A stretch of DNA of 64,000 nucleotides from Hoyosella subflava DQS3-9A1 (GTDB lineage Bacteria > Actinomycetota > Actinomycetes > Mycobacteriales > Mycobacteriaceae): the NCBI RefSeq assembly GCF_000214175.1, contig NC_015564.1, positions 1-64,000 of the forward strand, in the 5' to 3' direction. Under the pieces are notes generated by a model. That model did not search any database and was not told the DNA's origin. It saw nothing but the letters and a program-made list of their open reading frames with translations. Every line of letters begins with the position of its first letter. The first letter of the stretch is position 1. The translations under genes were made by a program, and so were the position numbers. Below, piece by piece: positions 48,983 to 57,234 of the stretch.

Positions 48983-50536
48983 ATGGCTGCTCCGTCTGCC
49001 GAGACGTTCGCGCGTCTGGCTGACCTCGCCGCGATAACCGACAAGGCAGCGCGAGAGACGCGTCCGTTGTATGAGACCTTCACAGGGAAAGAACTCGCGA
49101 CGATTCCCGTAGCCACAGCTGAAGATGCGGTTGCCGCTGTGGAACGTGCGCGGGTCGCGCAGAAGGAATGGGCGAAGGTCCGCGTCGCGGAGCGGGCGAA
49201 AATCTTCAACAAGTATCACGACTTGATCCTTGATCGCCGTGATTGGTTGTTGGACCTGTCGCAGGCTGAGACGGGGAAAGCACGGACTTCCGCACTGGAA
49301 GAGGTCATCGATATTGCGATGACGTCGCGCTACTACGCGCGGACTGCGGCAAAAACGCTAGAAAAGAAGACCGTGCAAGGCCTCTTCCCGGTACTCACGA
49401 AGACGACTGTGAACTACCGGCCGAAGGGTGTCGTCGGGGTCATTTCACCGTGGAACTACCCGATGACACTTGCGGTTTCGGACGCGATCCCGGCTCTGCT
49501 GGCAGGTAACGCTGTGGTAGTCAAACCGGATAGTCAAACACCATTCTGCGCTCTTGCTGTGGCGGAGATCCTGTACGAGGCAGGCTTGCCGAAGGATCTC
49601 TTTGCGGTTGTCCCAGGGCCGGGCTCTGTCGTCGGTACTGCGCTGGTGGAAAGCTGTGACTACATCATGTTCACCGGCTCTACGGAGACGGGCCGAACGC
49701 TTGCTGAGCAGTGCGGACGAAGGCTGATTGGCTTCTCCGCGGAGCTCGGCGGCAAGAACCCCATGATCGTCGCCAAAGGCGCTGACCTCAACCACGTCGC
49801 CGACGCGGCAGTGCGAGCATGCTTCTCTAACTCCGGGCAGCTGTGCATATCGATTGAACGCATCTATGTGGAGAGCGACGCCGCAGATGAGTTCACTGCC
49901 CTGTTCTCGGACAAGGTGCGCAACATGGCGCTCACTGCTGAATACGATCTTGCTGGTGACATGGGAAGTCTCATCTCAGAGTCCCACCTCGAAACCGTGA
50001 AACGCTTCGTCGAGGACGCGGTCGAGAAGGGCGCGACGGTACTCGCGGGCGGCAAGGCACGGCCAGATCTGGGGCCGCTCTTCTTCGAGCCCACGCTGCT
50101 GACCGACGTGACACCAGAGATGATGGTGTACCGCACGGAAACCTTCGGTCCGGTCGTGTCGATTTATCCCGTAGCCAGCATCGATGAGGCCATCGAGCAG
50201 GCGAACGACACGGAATACGGCCTCAACGCCAGCGTGTGGGCTGCGAACGAGGCCGATGGTGAAGCGATCGCGGAGCGCATCAATTCGGGCACCGCGAATG
50301 TCAACGAGGGCTACGGGCCGGCATGGGCTAGTTACGGTGCCCCCATGGGCGGGATGGGTGCCTCCGGCATGGGCCGTCGCCACGGCGCCGAGGGCCTGAC
50401 CAAATTCACCGAGGTGCAAACTGTAGCGACGCAGCGGCTACTTGACCTCGGCGGTCCGAGCTGGCTGGATCAGAAGTACTTTTCGGCAGCGCTCCCGTGG
50501 GCGGTGCGCGCAATGAAGTACCTGCCCGGGCGGTAG
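48983..50536 (+). CDS. gabD2: Succinate-semialdehyde dehydrogenase (NADP+) GabD2
   Basis: 517 residues from ATG 48983, AAGGAGAG 4-5 nt upstream; the frame open from 48905 is leader. Aldehyde dehydrogenase fold: ISPWNYPM, PDSQTP where the NADP phosphate contacts lie, FTGSTETG, catalytic Glu in ELGGKNP and catalytic Cys in NSGQLCISIER. Oxidises succinate semialdehyde to succinate in the GABA shunt or the mycobacterial 2-oxoglutarate bypass. Close to Rv1731. A convergent terminator follows. Confidence 0.93.
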   Translation: MAAPSAETFARLADLAAITDKAARETRPLYETFTGKELATIPVATAEDAVAAVERARVAQKEWAKVRVAERAKIFNKYHDLILDRRDWLLDLSQAETGKARTSALEEVIDIAMTSRYYARTAAKTLEKKTVQGLFPVLTKTTVNYRPKGVVGVISPWNYPMTLAVSDAIPALLAGNAVVVKPDSQTPFCALAVAEILYEAGLPKDLFAVVPGPGSVVGTALVESCDYIMFTGSTETGRTLAEQCGRRLIGFSAELGGKNPMIVAKGADLNHVADAAVRACFSNSGQLCISIERIYVESDAADEFTALFSDKVRNMALTAEYDLAGDMGSLISESHLETVKRFVEDAVEKGATVLAGGKARPDLGPLFFEPTLLTDVTPEMMVYRTETFGPVVSIYPVASIDEAIEQANDTEYGLNASVWAANEADGEAIAERINSGTANVNEGYGPAWASYGAPMGGMGASGMGRRHGAEGLTKFTEVQTVATQRLLDLGGPSWLDQKYFSAALPWAVRAMKYLPGR

Positions 50537-50543
50537 CGAACGA

Positions 50544-50591
50544 CGAAGGCTGGAGCCGGTCGGTATTCTTCCGGCCCGGCTCCAGCCTTCG
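50544..50591. terminator. Bidirectional terminator after gabD2
   Basis: A perfect 16-bp stem, 50544-50559 with 50576-50591 (arm core GAAGGCTGGAGCCGG), and a 16-nt loop, between the convergent gabD2 and CsbD-like genes. No T-run. Confidence 0.8.
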
Positions 50592-50616
50592 GTGGTGTTG
50601 CCCAGGGAGTTGTGCT

Positions 50617-51042
50617 TTAGCGGTTGCGAACTGCGCGTACGACGAAGAACAGCACGATTGCAGCTACCACTGCAGCGATGGCCGCGCCAGCCTTGCGCGT
50701 GTCACCTTCGTCGAGATCTGACAGCGAGTCGAAGGTCGCCTGGCGTAGTTCCGCAACCTTATCTTCCACCGTGGACCGAGCTTCGGATGCAGCCGCGCGG
50801 CTCGAGTTCAGGGCGTCCGTGGTCTTTTCCTTCACGACGGTCGCTTTCTCAGCCACGGAACCCGCAGCGTCAGACGCAGCGGTCATCGCCGAGTCCGCAG
50901 CGTTTGCAGCTGCGTCTTTAGCGTTCGCGACAGCCTGATCGCCCTGACCCTCTGACTTGAGCGAGTCATCGCCGGCGACAGTTCCAGCGGCTTCTTTTGC
51001 CGTGCCTTTGACCTTGTCTGCAGTGTTCTCGAGTTCTGCCAT
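50617..51042 (-). CDS. CsbD-like protein with C-terminal membrane anchor
   Basis: 141 residues from ATG 51042 with AAGGAGCA 5-6 nt upstream. The N-terminal part (ADKVKGTAKEAAGTVAGDDSL) is a CsbD stress-protein repeat. A long Ala/Ser/Thr-rich amphipathic helix of LEA-like character (about 40-110) and a C-terminal membrane segment (AIAAVVAAIVLFFVVRAV) with a basic end follow. CsbD proteins are induced by general stress; function unknown. Low complexity limits certainty. Confidence 0.75.
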   Translation of the reverse strand: MAELENTADKVKGTAKEAAGTVAGDDSLKSEGQGDQAVANAKDAAANAADSAMTAASDAAGSVAEKATVVKEKTTDALNSSRAAASEARSTVEDKVAELRQATFDSLSDLDEGDTRKAGAAIAAVVAAIVLFFVVRAVRNR

Positions 51043-51213
51043 TAACTGCTCCTTCGCGCCAATAATTCGGATGCCCGTCCGGGCACCGCTTGCTGAGACT
51101 GGCTGCAACACGACCTTACCTGCGTCGCGGCCAGTGCACCGGGCACACGGATCCATCATGCCCCGCTGCGCGCCGAGATACGAACGTTATCTTAGTTGCG
51201 CGAGGAAGCTAGA

Positions 51214-51690
51214 GTGATCGGCATGGCCAAACAACCAGGTGACCCCGCTGATGTTGTGTCAATAAGGATCGATGCTCCGCCGGAAAAAGTGTGGCACCTC
51301 GTCAGCGATCTGGCGCGAATGGGCCGCTACAGCCCCGAGAATCGAGGCGGCTGGTGGATCAAAGGAAAGCCGGGTGAGGCTGGCTCCTGGTTCCAGGGTT
51401 TCAACCGTCACCGCTGGGTGCCATGGCTGACGCACGCGAAAGTCGTTGAGTCGCGCCGCCCGTACGTATTTGCTTTCGACGTGCTCGAGTCACGAGCCCG
51501 TTGGACGTACCGGCTGGAGGCAGACGGCGAAGCGACAGTGGTCACCGAAACTAGGGAGATCACGAAGCGCCCACCGCTCCCTTCCCGAGTGATTTCAGAC
51601 TCCGGCGTGATAGGCAAGGATCGCGATGAACTGATGACGTCCGGTATGCGGGCGACACTCGAAGCGATGAAGGCGGAACTCGAGGCCTGA
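51214..51690 (+). CDS. SRPBCC family protein
   Basis: 158 residues from GTG 51214, GAGGAAG about 6-7 nt upstream; ATG 51223 is possible. Polyketide-cyclase/START-type fold: SIRIDAPPEKVWHLVSDL, WWIKGKPGEAGSWFQGFN, TETREITKRP and a C-terminal helix GMRATLEAMKAELEA. A hydrophobic ligand or lipid-related role is usual for the family. Neighbours do not suggest a specific one. Convergent with copD, 8 nt apart. Confidence 0.8.
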   Translation: MIGMAKQPGDPADVVSIRIDAPPEKVWHLVSDLARMGRYSPENRGGWWIKGKPGEAGSWFQGFNRHRWVPWLTHAKVVESRRPYVFAFDVLESRARWTYRLEADGEATVVTETREITKRPPLPSRVISDSGVIGKDRDELMTSGMRATLEAMKAELEA

Positions 51691-51698
51691 CGTCTGAT

Positions 51699-52667
51699 CT
51701 ACGGGGTCGTCGCCAGGCTTGCTGCAAGGCCGAATGCGATCGCCATGAGTGCGACTTCGGTTGCGGCACGACGGATGGACACATTCGCGTCGCCGCGATG
51801 TCCTACTACTGCCCTGACCCACACCCGCCGCCACCACCAGCCGAGCGCGAAGAGACCGGACAGCACGATCGCCTTACCGATGAGGACTTGCCCATAGCCC
51901 GTGCTGACCAGTGCGATTGGTGACTCCAGAAGAGCTGCAGCCGAGGCGATACCTGTCACCGCAACGACCGCGATGCAACTGGCGGCGAGCCTCGAAAACG
52001 CGGGGAGCGCGGTCGCCCACTCCGCGCGGGAGCGGGCGAATAGCGCAAGCGCGGCGAGCAGCCCGCACCACAGCGCTGCCGCGGCGGTGTGCGCAGTGAT
52101 CAATACGGCCGTGAGGGTCTGGTGCGATGCATGACCCGCGAGGGGCAGCGCGAGAACCCCAAGGAGGGCCACACAGGCCGCAGGAACGTCCCACTGGCGA
52201 CGAACCTCCGGAGAAGCGTGGCGGCCAACCACCACGGCCGCGACGCTGAGCAAGAGTGCGCAACCGATAACGAGAAGTGAGATCCGGCCCGACAGGATAT
52301 GGACGAAATACGTCGCGAGATCGTCGATACTGAGTGAATCGACCGTGACATCGGCAAGGTTCGCGGCCGACGCAGTGGCACCCGCGATCGCGGCAGCACC
52401 CCACGCGGCAGCGAACACTGAAATCATGCGCCACCGCCGCACATCCCGCGCGGCGGCCCGCTTCCGCTGGCCGTGCTCGGCCCGGAGCAGCCACGGGTAG
52501 GCGCACAGACCTAGCGTGACGACTCCAGAGCCGAGCGTGACCGCCCGGGTGAGGGCGGCTGTGGCCGCATCATGCTGCGCGATGAGAGTCGCAGCGATTG
52601 CGCCGCCGACGACAGCGGGCACGGCGGCCCACAAGAGGTGGCGAGCATCCCGGGCGGTCTGAACCAC
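51699..52667 (-). CDS. Copper-handling membrane protein, CopD family
   Basis: 322 residues, GTG start 4 nt after the copC stop. Eight or so membrane helices; conserved His/aromatic elements in AGHASHQTLTAVLITAHTAAAALWCG fit the CopD/PcoD domain. With CopC it is thought to move copper across the membrane. Last gene of the four-gene minus-strand copper cluster. Confidence 0.88.
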   Translation of the reverse strand: MVQTARDARHLLWAAVPAVVGGAIAATLIAQHDAATAALTRAVTLGSGVVTLGLCAYPWLLRAEHGQRKRAAARDVRRWRMISVFAAAWGAAAIAGATASAANLADVTVDSLSIDDLATYFVHILSGRISLLVIGCALLLSVAAVVVGRHASPEVRRQWDVPAACVALLGVLALPLAGHASHQTLTAVLITAHTAAAALWCGLLAALALFARSRAEWATALPAFSRLAASCIAVVAVTGIASAAALLESPIALVSTGYGQVLIGKAIVLSGLFALGWWWRRVWVRAVVGHRGDANVSIRRAATEVALMAIAFGLAASLATTP

Positions 52668-52671
52668 GTGC

Positions 52672-53244
52672 TCAGGCCCGCTTGTTTGATGACTTCAGGA
52701 TCAGCGCGATGCCGCCACCAAGGACGATGACCGTTCCCAGTACGAATGGCCATGCTGGAAGAGATGTGGCCTCCTCCTCGGCCGTGGCGTCCGGATCGGC
52801 TGGTGCCGGAGCGGAGCCTTCACCGGCAGTTTCCGTCGCGGGGGTAACTGGCTCGCCGCTACCGTCGGCGGTGAGCGTGAACTCCACCGTCCCGCTGACG
52901 GGATGGCTGTCAGCAGAGATGACGCGGTACGCGATCGTGTAGGTGCCAGCTGCTCCAGCCCCTACGACCCCGACACTGACCGTATCGCCCGACACCTCAA
53001 TGTCGTCATTCGACCATTGGTTACCATCGGAATCGGTGAGCGTGATCGCGGCGAAGGACTCCTGCAACGGCTCGTTGAACTGAGCTGACACCCGGTCGGG
53101 CAGCGCTTCCACTTCCAAGCCGGCTTCCGGGTTGCTCGCGATGAGTACGGCATGCGCCGAGGCGGGCGCGGCGACGGCAAGGGTCATCAGTGCACCGACG
53201 AATCCAAGCGCACACAAGGCGACAAAACGACGCAGTAACAGCAT
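52672..53244 (-). CDS. Copper-binding protein CopC with membrane anchor
   Basis: 190 residues. Signal peptide (LLLRRFVALCALGFVGALMTLA, cleaved near ASA), so the mature N terminus begins His-Ala, the usual first copper ligand. The CopC beta-barrel ends with SADSHPVSG, containing the second conserved Asp/His pair. An acidic Pro linker and a C-terminal membrane helix (PFVLGTVIVLGGGIALIL) follow. Binds Cu(II) outside the membrane. The stop of the YcnI gene directly precedes its start. Confidence 0.93.
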   Translation of the reverse strand: MLLLRRFVALCALGFVGALMTLAVAAPASAHAVLIASNPEAGLEVEALPDRVSAQFNEPLQESFAAITLTDSDGNQWSNDDIEVSGDTVSVGVVGAGAAGTYTIAYRVISADSHPVSGTVEFTLTADGSGEPVTPATETAGEGSAPAPADPDATAEEEATSLPAWPFVLGTVIVLGGGIALILKSSNKRA

Positions 53245-53868
53245 TTACTCGCGTCCTTTCCTGACGAAGGCACCGAACCCGAGCACGGCACCTAGGGCCC
53301 CCAAGACGAGACCCGCGCCGCCGAGCCAGCGCGCGGTGTCGTCGGAGCTTTCGCGCGAACTAGTAGCTGCCGGTTGCGCTTCAGTGTTCGCGGTGAGTTG
53401 GACCACTGGCGCCGGGTATTCGGATTCCGAGCCCTCCTCGAACCACTCCACGACGCTGCCATCGCTGTAGGACTGCGCCGCCGGTAGCGGCAGTGTGTCT
53501 TCGCTGGGCAGCGGACCAACTGATAATCGGAACTGGCCGAACTGGCCAGGTGCTATCCCGGTGCTGTCCGCAGCCTGCCAGCGGACTTTGGTTGCCGCGC
53601 CGTCTTTTTGGTCCCGAATGACCTCGGACGTCCAGCCAGGAATGGGCTCGGTTCGAACGGACTTGATCTCCGGAAGGGTGACGGTGAGACCAGTCGTGCT
53701 TGCGTCATCTGATTCGGTCGGAACGCGGAATGTGAGAACGGTGTAGCCGCCGGGTTCGGCGTCAGGTGCGTCCACGGTAACGTGCGCGCCAGCGAGCGGG
53801 GCGGAAGCGAGCATTAGTGAAATCGCCGCGCTGGTGACAACCAGCGCAGGCAGGATTCTCTTGTTCAT
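53245..53868 (-). CDS. YcnI-like DUF1775 copper-associated protein
   Basis: 207 residues from ATG 53868 (MNKRILPALVV). A signal peptide ends at LAGA and the mature chain begins His-Val-Thr-Val, the copper-ligand His typical of YcnI. The DUF1775 beta domain has AEPGGYTVLTFRVPTE and WTSEVIRDQKDG with conserved Trp, and a C-terminal membrane helix (WLGGAGLVLGALGAVLGFG). YcnI binds copper and partners with CopC/CopD. Confidence 0.93.
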   Translation of the reverse strand: MNKRILPALVVTSAAISLMLASAPLAGAHVTVDAPDAEPGGYTVLTFRVPTESDDASTTGLTVTLPEIKSVRTEPIPGWTSEVIRDQKDGAATKVRWQAADSTGIAPGQFGQFRLSVGPLPSEDTLPLPAAQSYSDGSVVEWFEEGSESEYPAPVVQLTANTEAQPAATSSRESSDDTARWLGGAGLVLGALGAVLGFGAFVRKGRE

Positions 53869-53903
53869 GTTGTTGTCTCTCGGATAAGTGTGGTTGCTCG
53901 TGG

Positions 53904-54434
53904 TCAGACAACCACGGGCGGACCGCGCCAAGAGACACAGGAACCGAGGTGAACCGGCATGCGCCGGGGTGTTTGTGAGCCCGGGATCCGCGGTGCGTCG
54001 GCATCGTCATGCTTCACCGGTCCCACGACTAGAAACAGCAGCGCCCCCACAGTCGTGGAAACCATGTGGACCAGGTGATCGGCCCACATGAGGAGCAGCG
54101 CGCACAGCAGGGTAGCGATGGCGTGCGCAGCAAGCATCGCCGCTGGTTCAGGTGGGGCCGTGGTCGCCGCCGCTTCCGGGACGACGGCTAAATGTGGATG
54201 CCCGGTGAGATGGAGGGCTAGGTGCCCAACTGCCTGACCGGCACCGAGAATTCCGGCGAGCTTCCACCATTTTCCCGAGATGAACGCCGAAGTAGCGTGA
54301 CATCCAACGATCACCGCGATGGGTGCCAGCGCGATCAGGCTCGACGCGTCGAGGTGGCCGCCCGCGGCGCCGTGTGCGGCGAGGGTAATCGCCGCACACA
54401 CCAGCGCTGTGGCAATGGACCGGCCGTTGGTCAT
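53904..54434 (-). CDS. Histidine-rich polytopic membrane protein of the copper operon
   Basis: 176 residues with about five membrane helices and many His in or near them (GGHLDA, GCHATSA, GHLALHLTGHPHLA, MWADHLVHM). C terminus ends PVHLGSCVSWRGPPVVV. It is 35 nt upstream of the YcnI gene on the same strand. Proteins of this kind often accompany YcnI in actinobacteria. Role in metal delivery is inferred from context. Confidence 0.75.
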   Translation of the reverse strand: MTNGRSIATALVCAAITLAAHGAAGGHLDASSLIALAPIAVIVGCHATSAFISGKWWKLAGILGAGQAVGHLALHLTGHPHLAVVPEAAATTAPPEPAAMLAAHAIATLLCALLLMWADHLVHMVSTTVGALLFLVVGPVKHDDADAPRIPGSQTPRRMPVHLGSCVSWRGPPVVV

Positions 54435-54475
54435 GGGGGACTCACTGCAGCAGCACGCGATACAGGCTCGTTGCG

Positions 54476-55150
54476 CTAGCGGACACCAAGGCGGGCAAGG
54501 AGATCCGCTTCGATTCCGTCGAGTTCCGTCGAGATGGCCTGATGGGCTGCACGCCGCCGCGGCGGGGCCATCCGTTCGGCAGCTCGCACGGCAGTGCTGA
54601 GTTCCTCAAGGCGCCCTGAGATGGCTTGGGAGAACTGCTGCACTTCGGCGTTCTTCGGATCGCGGTCGTGAACCTCGCGGGTGGACGCTTCCGCGCCGGC
54701 GATCCGAGCGCTGAGCTTTGCGCCGTGGCCGGTGAACTTGCCGAGTTCGTCGAGTGGGACGCCGAAGTGGCGCGCGCGCCGTTCGTCGAGGTAACCGCGG
54801 GCGGCGGTGACGCCCCGGTACACCACGGGAACAAGGACTGGCGCGAGCACGCGGGTGACCCCGACGAACCGCCTGGCTCTGCTCACAGTCACTCGCCCTT
54901 CCGCTGCCGTGCGCGCCTGATGCTCAGCTACCTTAACCTGCTTGTCGGCAAGCTTCATCTGAGCCTTTTCCGACCTGCGCTGCGTCTTGTCCTGCTGCCT
55001 GGCGAGCTTCCGTTCTTGCTTCAGGGCTTTGTTCCATTTTCTGGACTCGTTCTTTGCCGCGAGCTTTGCCTCCGTCTTTGCCTTCGCTTTGAGGGCTTTT
55101 GCCTCAGCTTTTCGCATAGCGCGACTGGGTTTCTTGCTGAACAAACCCAT
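54476..55150 (-). CDS. Lys/Ala-rich coiled-coil protein, DUF6474-like
   Basis: 224 residues from ATG 55150, GGGAGGA 7 nt upstream. A basic coiled coil (about 8-85: MRKAEAKALKAKAKTEAKLA) is followed by a hydrophobic stretch (VTRVLAPVLVPVVYRGVTAARG) and a helical C-terminal domain (LDELGKFTGHGAKLSARIAG). The pattern matches a Corynebacteriales-specific family I recall as DUF6474; function unknown. Family link is from memory. Confidence 0.7.
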   Translation of the reverse strand: MGLFSKKPSRAMRKAEAKALKAKAKTEAKLAAKNESRKWNKALKQERKLARQQDKTQRRSEKAQMKLADKQVKVAEHQARTAAEGRVTVSRARRFVGVTRVLAPVLVPVVYRGVTAARGYLDERRARHFGVPLDELGKFTGHGAKLSARIAGAEASTREVHDRDPKNAEVQQFSQAISGRLEELSTAVRAAERMAPPRRRAAHQAISTELDGIEADLLARLGVR

Positions 55151-55251
55151 CCGAGTGTCCTCCCTATGGCGGCCGAATCCGTGACGATCGCATCTGGGCG
55201 CGACCTCTAGTATTCGCTACTACCCTAGGACAGCGAATATCCTTCGTCATC

Positions 55252-56889
55252 GTGAACCCGAAGTCTGGTGTCCGCATTCTGCTAGATGCGAACCTTTTGT
55301 CCCGCTGCCGCCACCGAGTGCACCTCGATGCCGCGGCTGCGAAAGGACTCGTACCGGGGGTGCAGCGGCGTGCCGTGCCGCCGGGCGTTCGTCAGCGTCA
55401 GGAAGCTGCAGCGCTGCACCGGACGGCTGTGCGTGAGGTGATGAGTGCATTGCACCACGACAGCTGGGTCACCGTCGATTCTGACCAGTCGGCCCGCGAC
55501 CGTGAAGACGACACGTTGCGAGCATGCGCTTCGGGCGTGTCGTGGATCTGGGGAGCGCGACTCCCGCTGGGGCCGGATGGGCAGCGAGGCAGCTCCGAGA
55601 TTCTCATGCGCGATACTGCACGTGGTGGATACGTGCCGATCATCGTGGTGAATCACAAGGTGACTGATCCAGGCTCGGGAGCGTTCACTTCGCCGCTCAC
55701 CGCGTTCGCACCGGGCAATGACCCCAAGCGTAAGGTTCGCAGTCAGTTGCGCGATCAGCTGCGTCTAGCTCATCTGTATCGGCTGCTTCAGGCCTCGAGT
55801 CTGGCGTCCCCGCAGGCTATCGGTGGTGCGATCGGATACGACGCCGATTGCATTCTGGTGCATGACCTCACCCGCGAGATCCCGTCATTCGGGCACAGTC
55901 TGCTCGATGAATATGACGCGCGAATCACCGACCGCATTGCCGTCATCAACGGTGAAGTCGCGACACAGCCGACCCGGATCGGGGAATGCGGCTTGTGTGA
56001 GTGGTGGCCGCAATGCAACACCGAACTCACCCGGGACCGCGATGTTTCGCTTGTGGTCAACGGTGCGCAGGCAGACGCGATTCGCAGCGCGGGAGCTACC
56101 ACCATCGACGAACTCGCACGGTGGGAAGGGGAAGCGCCTGAGCAGTGGCCAGGTTCCGGCTTCGCGGACGCGAAGATATTTGCGCAGGCGTGGCTGCATG
56201 ACGTCACGCTCGTCCGCAAGGTGAACCAGGTAAGCGCGCAACGTGCCGATGTCGAGGTCGATATCGATATGGAAAGCTATCAAGATCACGGGGCATATCT
56301 CTGGGGGACACTGCTGACCGAGCCCGGCAAACCCCCCGTGTACCGTCCTTTCGTGACGTGGGACCCCTTGCCAACGCGGGACGAGGGCCGCAACTTCGCG
56401 GAGTTCTGGGACTGGCTTACAGGTGTTCGCCGCTCAGCTGCCCAGCGCGGACTGACGTTCGCTGCCTACTGCTACTCCAAGGCGGCGGAGAATCGGTGGC
56501 TGCTTGATTCCGCGCATCGGTTCCGGGGGATGAACGATATGCCGCTGATCTCAGAGGTAGAGCACTTCATCGAATCGGATGAGTGGGTGGATATGTTCGA
56601 AGCCGTCGCTGAGCAGTTTCATTGCCCCCAGGGCCGTGGGCTGAAGAAGATCGCACCGAATGCAGGATTCTCGTGGCGTGATCCCGAAGCAGGCGGTGAA
56701 GCGTCCATGATCTGGTACCGCGAGGCAGTCGGGTTCGAGGGGGATCCCGTCCTGGACCAGCGCACGCGCATACTGCAGTACAACGAGGACGACGTATGGG
56801 CGACTCGTGTGCTGCGTGAATGGATGACCAGCATTGCGACCGCGCAGGTTCCTAGCGTCGACGACCTTGCGGCTCAGATGCAGCGCTAG
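55252..56889 (+). CDS. TM0106-type RecB-like nuclease
   Basis: 545 residues, GTG start without a clear Shine-Dalgarno. The N-terminal RecB/Cas4-like region (about 90-200: HKVTDPGSGAFTSP, PIIVVN) ends in a Cys cluster GECGLCEWWPQC (about 245-255), which could hold an Fe-S cluster with another Cys. The C-terminal half (about 325-530) has an RNase-H-like nuclease: VDIDMES, then FAEFWDWL, and YNEDDVWATRVLREW near the end. M. tuberculosis Rv2119 is a shorter relative. No CRISPR genes are nearby, so a stand-alone repair or RNA role is likely. Confidence 0.8.
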   Translation: MNPKSGVRILLDANLLSRCRHRVHLDAAAAKGLVPGVQRRAVPPGVRQRQEAAALHRTAVREVMSALHHDSWVTVDSDQSARDREDDTLRACASGVSWIWGARLPLGPDGQRGSSEILMRDTARGGYVPIIVVNHKVTDPGSGAFTSPLTAFAPGNDPKRKVRSQLRDQLRLAHLYRLLQASSLASPQAIGGAIGYDADCILVHDLTREIPSFGHSLLDEYDARITDRIAVINGEVATQPTRIGECGLCEWWPQCNTELTRDRDVSLVVNGAQADAIRSAGATTIDELARWEGEAPEQWPGSGFADAKIFAQAWLHDVTLVRKVNQVSAQRADVEVDIDMESYQDHGAYLWGTLLTEPGKPPVYRPFVTWDPLPTRDEGRNFAEFWDWLTGVRRSAAQRGLTFAAYCYSKAAENRWLLDSAHRFRGMNDMPLISEVEHFIESDEWVDMFEAVAEQFHCPQGRGLKKIAPNAGFSWRDPEAGGEASMIWYREAVGFEGDPVLDQRTRILQYNEDDVWATRVLREWMTSIATAQVPSVDDLAAQMQR

Positions 56890-56892
56890 ACG

Positions 56893-57093
56893 CTAAAGCA
56901 TCGACACGACTCCCACCAGCGCGGGCAACCCGACGAACAGACCTATCAGCACAAGAATCGCCCATTTGTGTCGCGAGCTCGCGGGCATGGGATACACCGT
57001 GGCCAGGGGCCCTTCGAGGCTCGGCCGCACCTCTTCGGGGTCAGCTGTGCGGTAGGCGTCGGGAAACACTGGTTCTTCGGCACTCGTGGCCAT
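56893..57093 (-). CDS. Small single-pass membrane protein
   Basis: 66 residues, ATG 57093 with GGAG about 10 nt upstream. A hydrophilic Pro/Glu-rich head (about 1-38) precedes a C-terminal helix (KWAILVLIGLFVGLPALVGVVSML). Convergent with the nuclease gene, 3 nt apart; ilvD lies upstream on the same strand with a 141-nt gap. Family unknown. Confidence 0.6.
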   Translation of the reverse strand: MATSAEEPVFPDAYRTADPEEVRPSLEGPLATVYPMPASSRHKWAILVLIGLFVGLPALVGVVSML

Positions 57094-57234
57094 TCAGGCA
57101 CATCTCCAGACGCTTGACTATGGGTGTCGGCGGATTGGACATTACCGGCACGACAAGCGCATCGCACGCCGGAGACAGACTCTGCAGAACACCTGCTAGG
57201 GCGCGCCGACGTTTTAACGCACCTCTGGTGCAGA

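Noticed and set aside
55252-56889. CRISPR-associated Cas4 reading of the RecB-like nuclease
   Set aside because: No repeats or cas genes are in the window, and the C-terminal RNase-H-like domain fits the TM0106 family.
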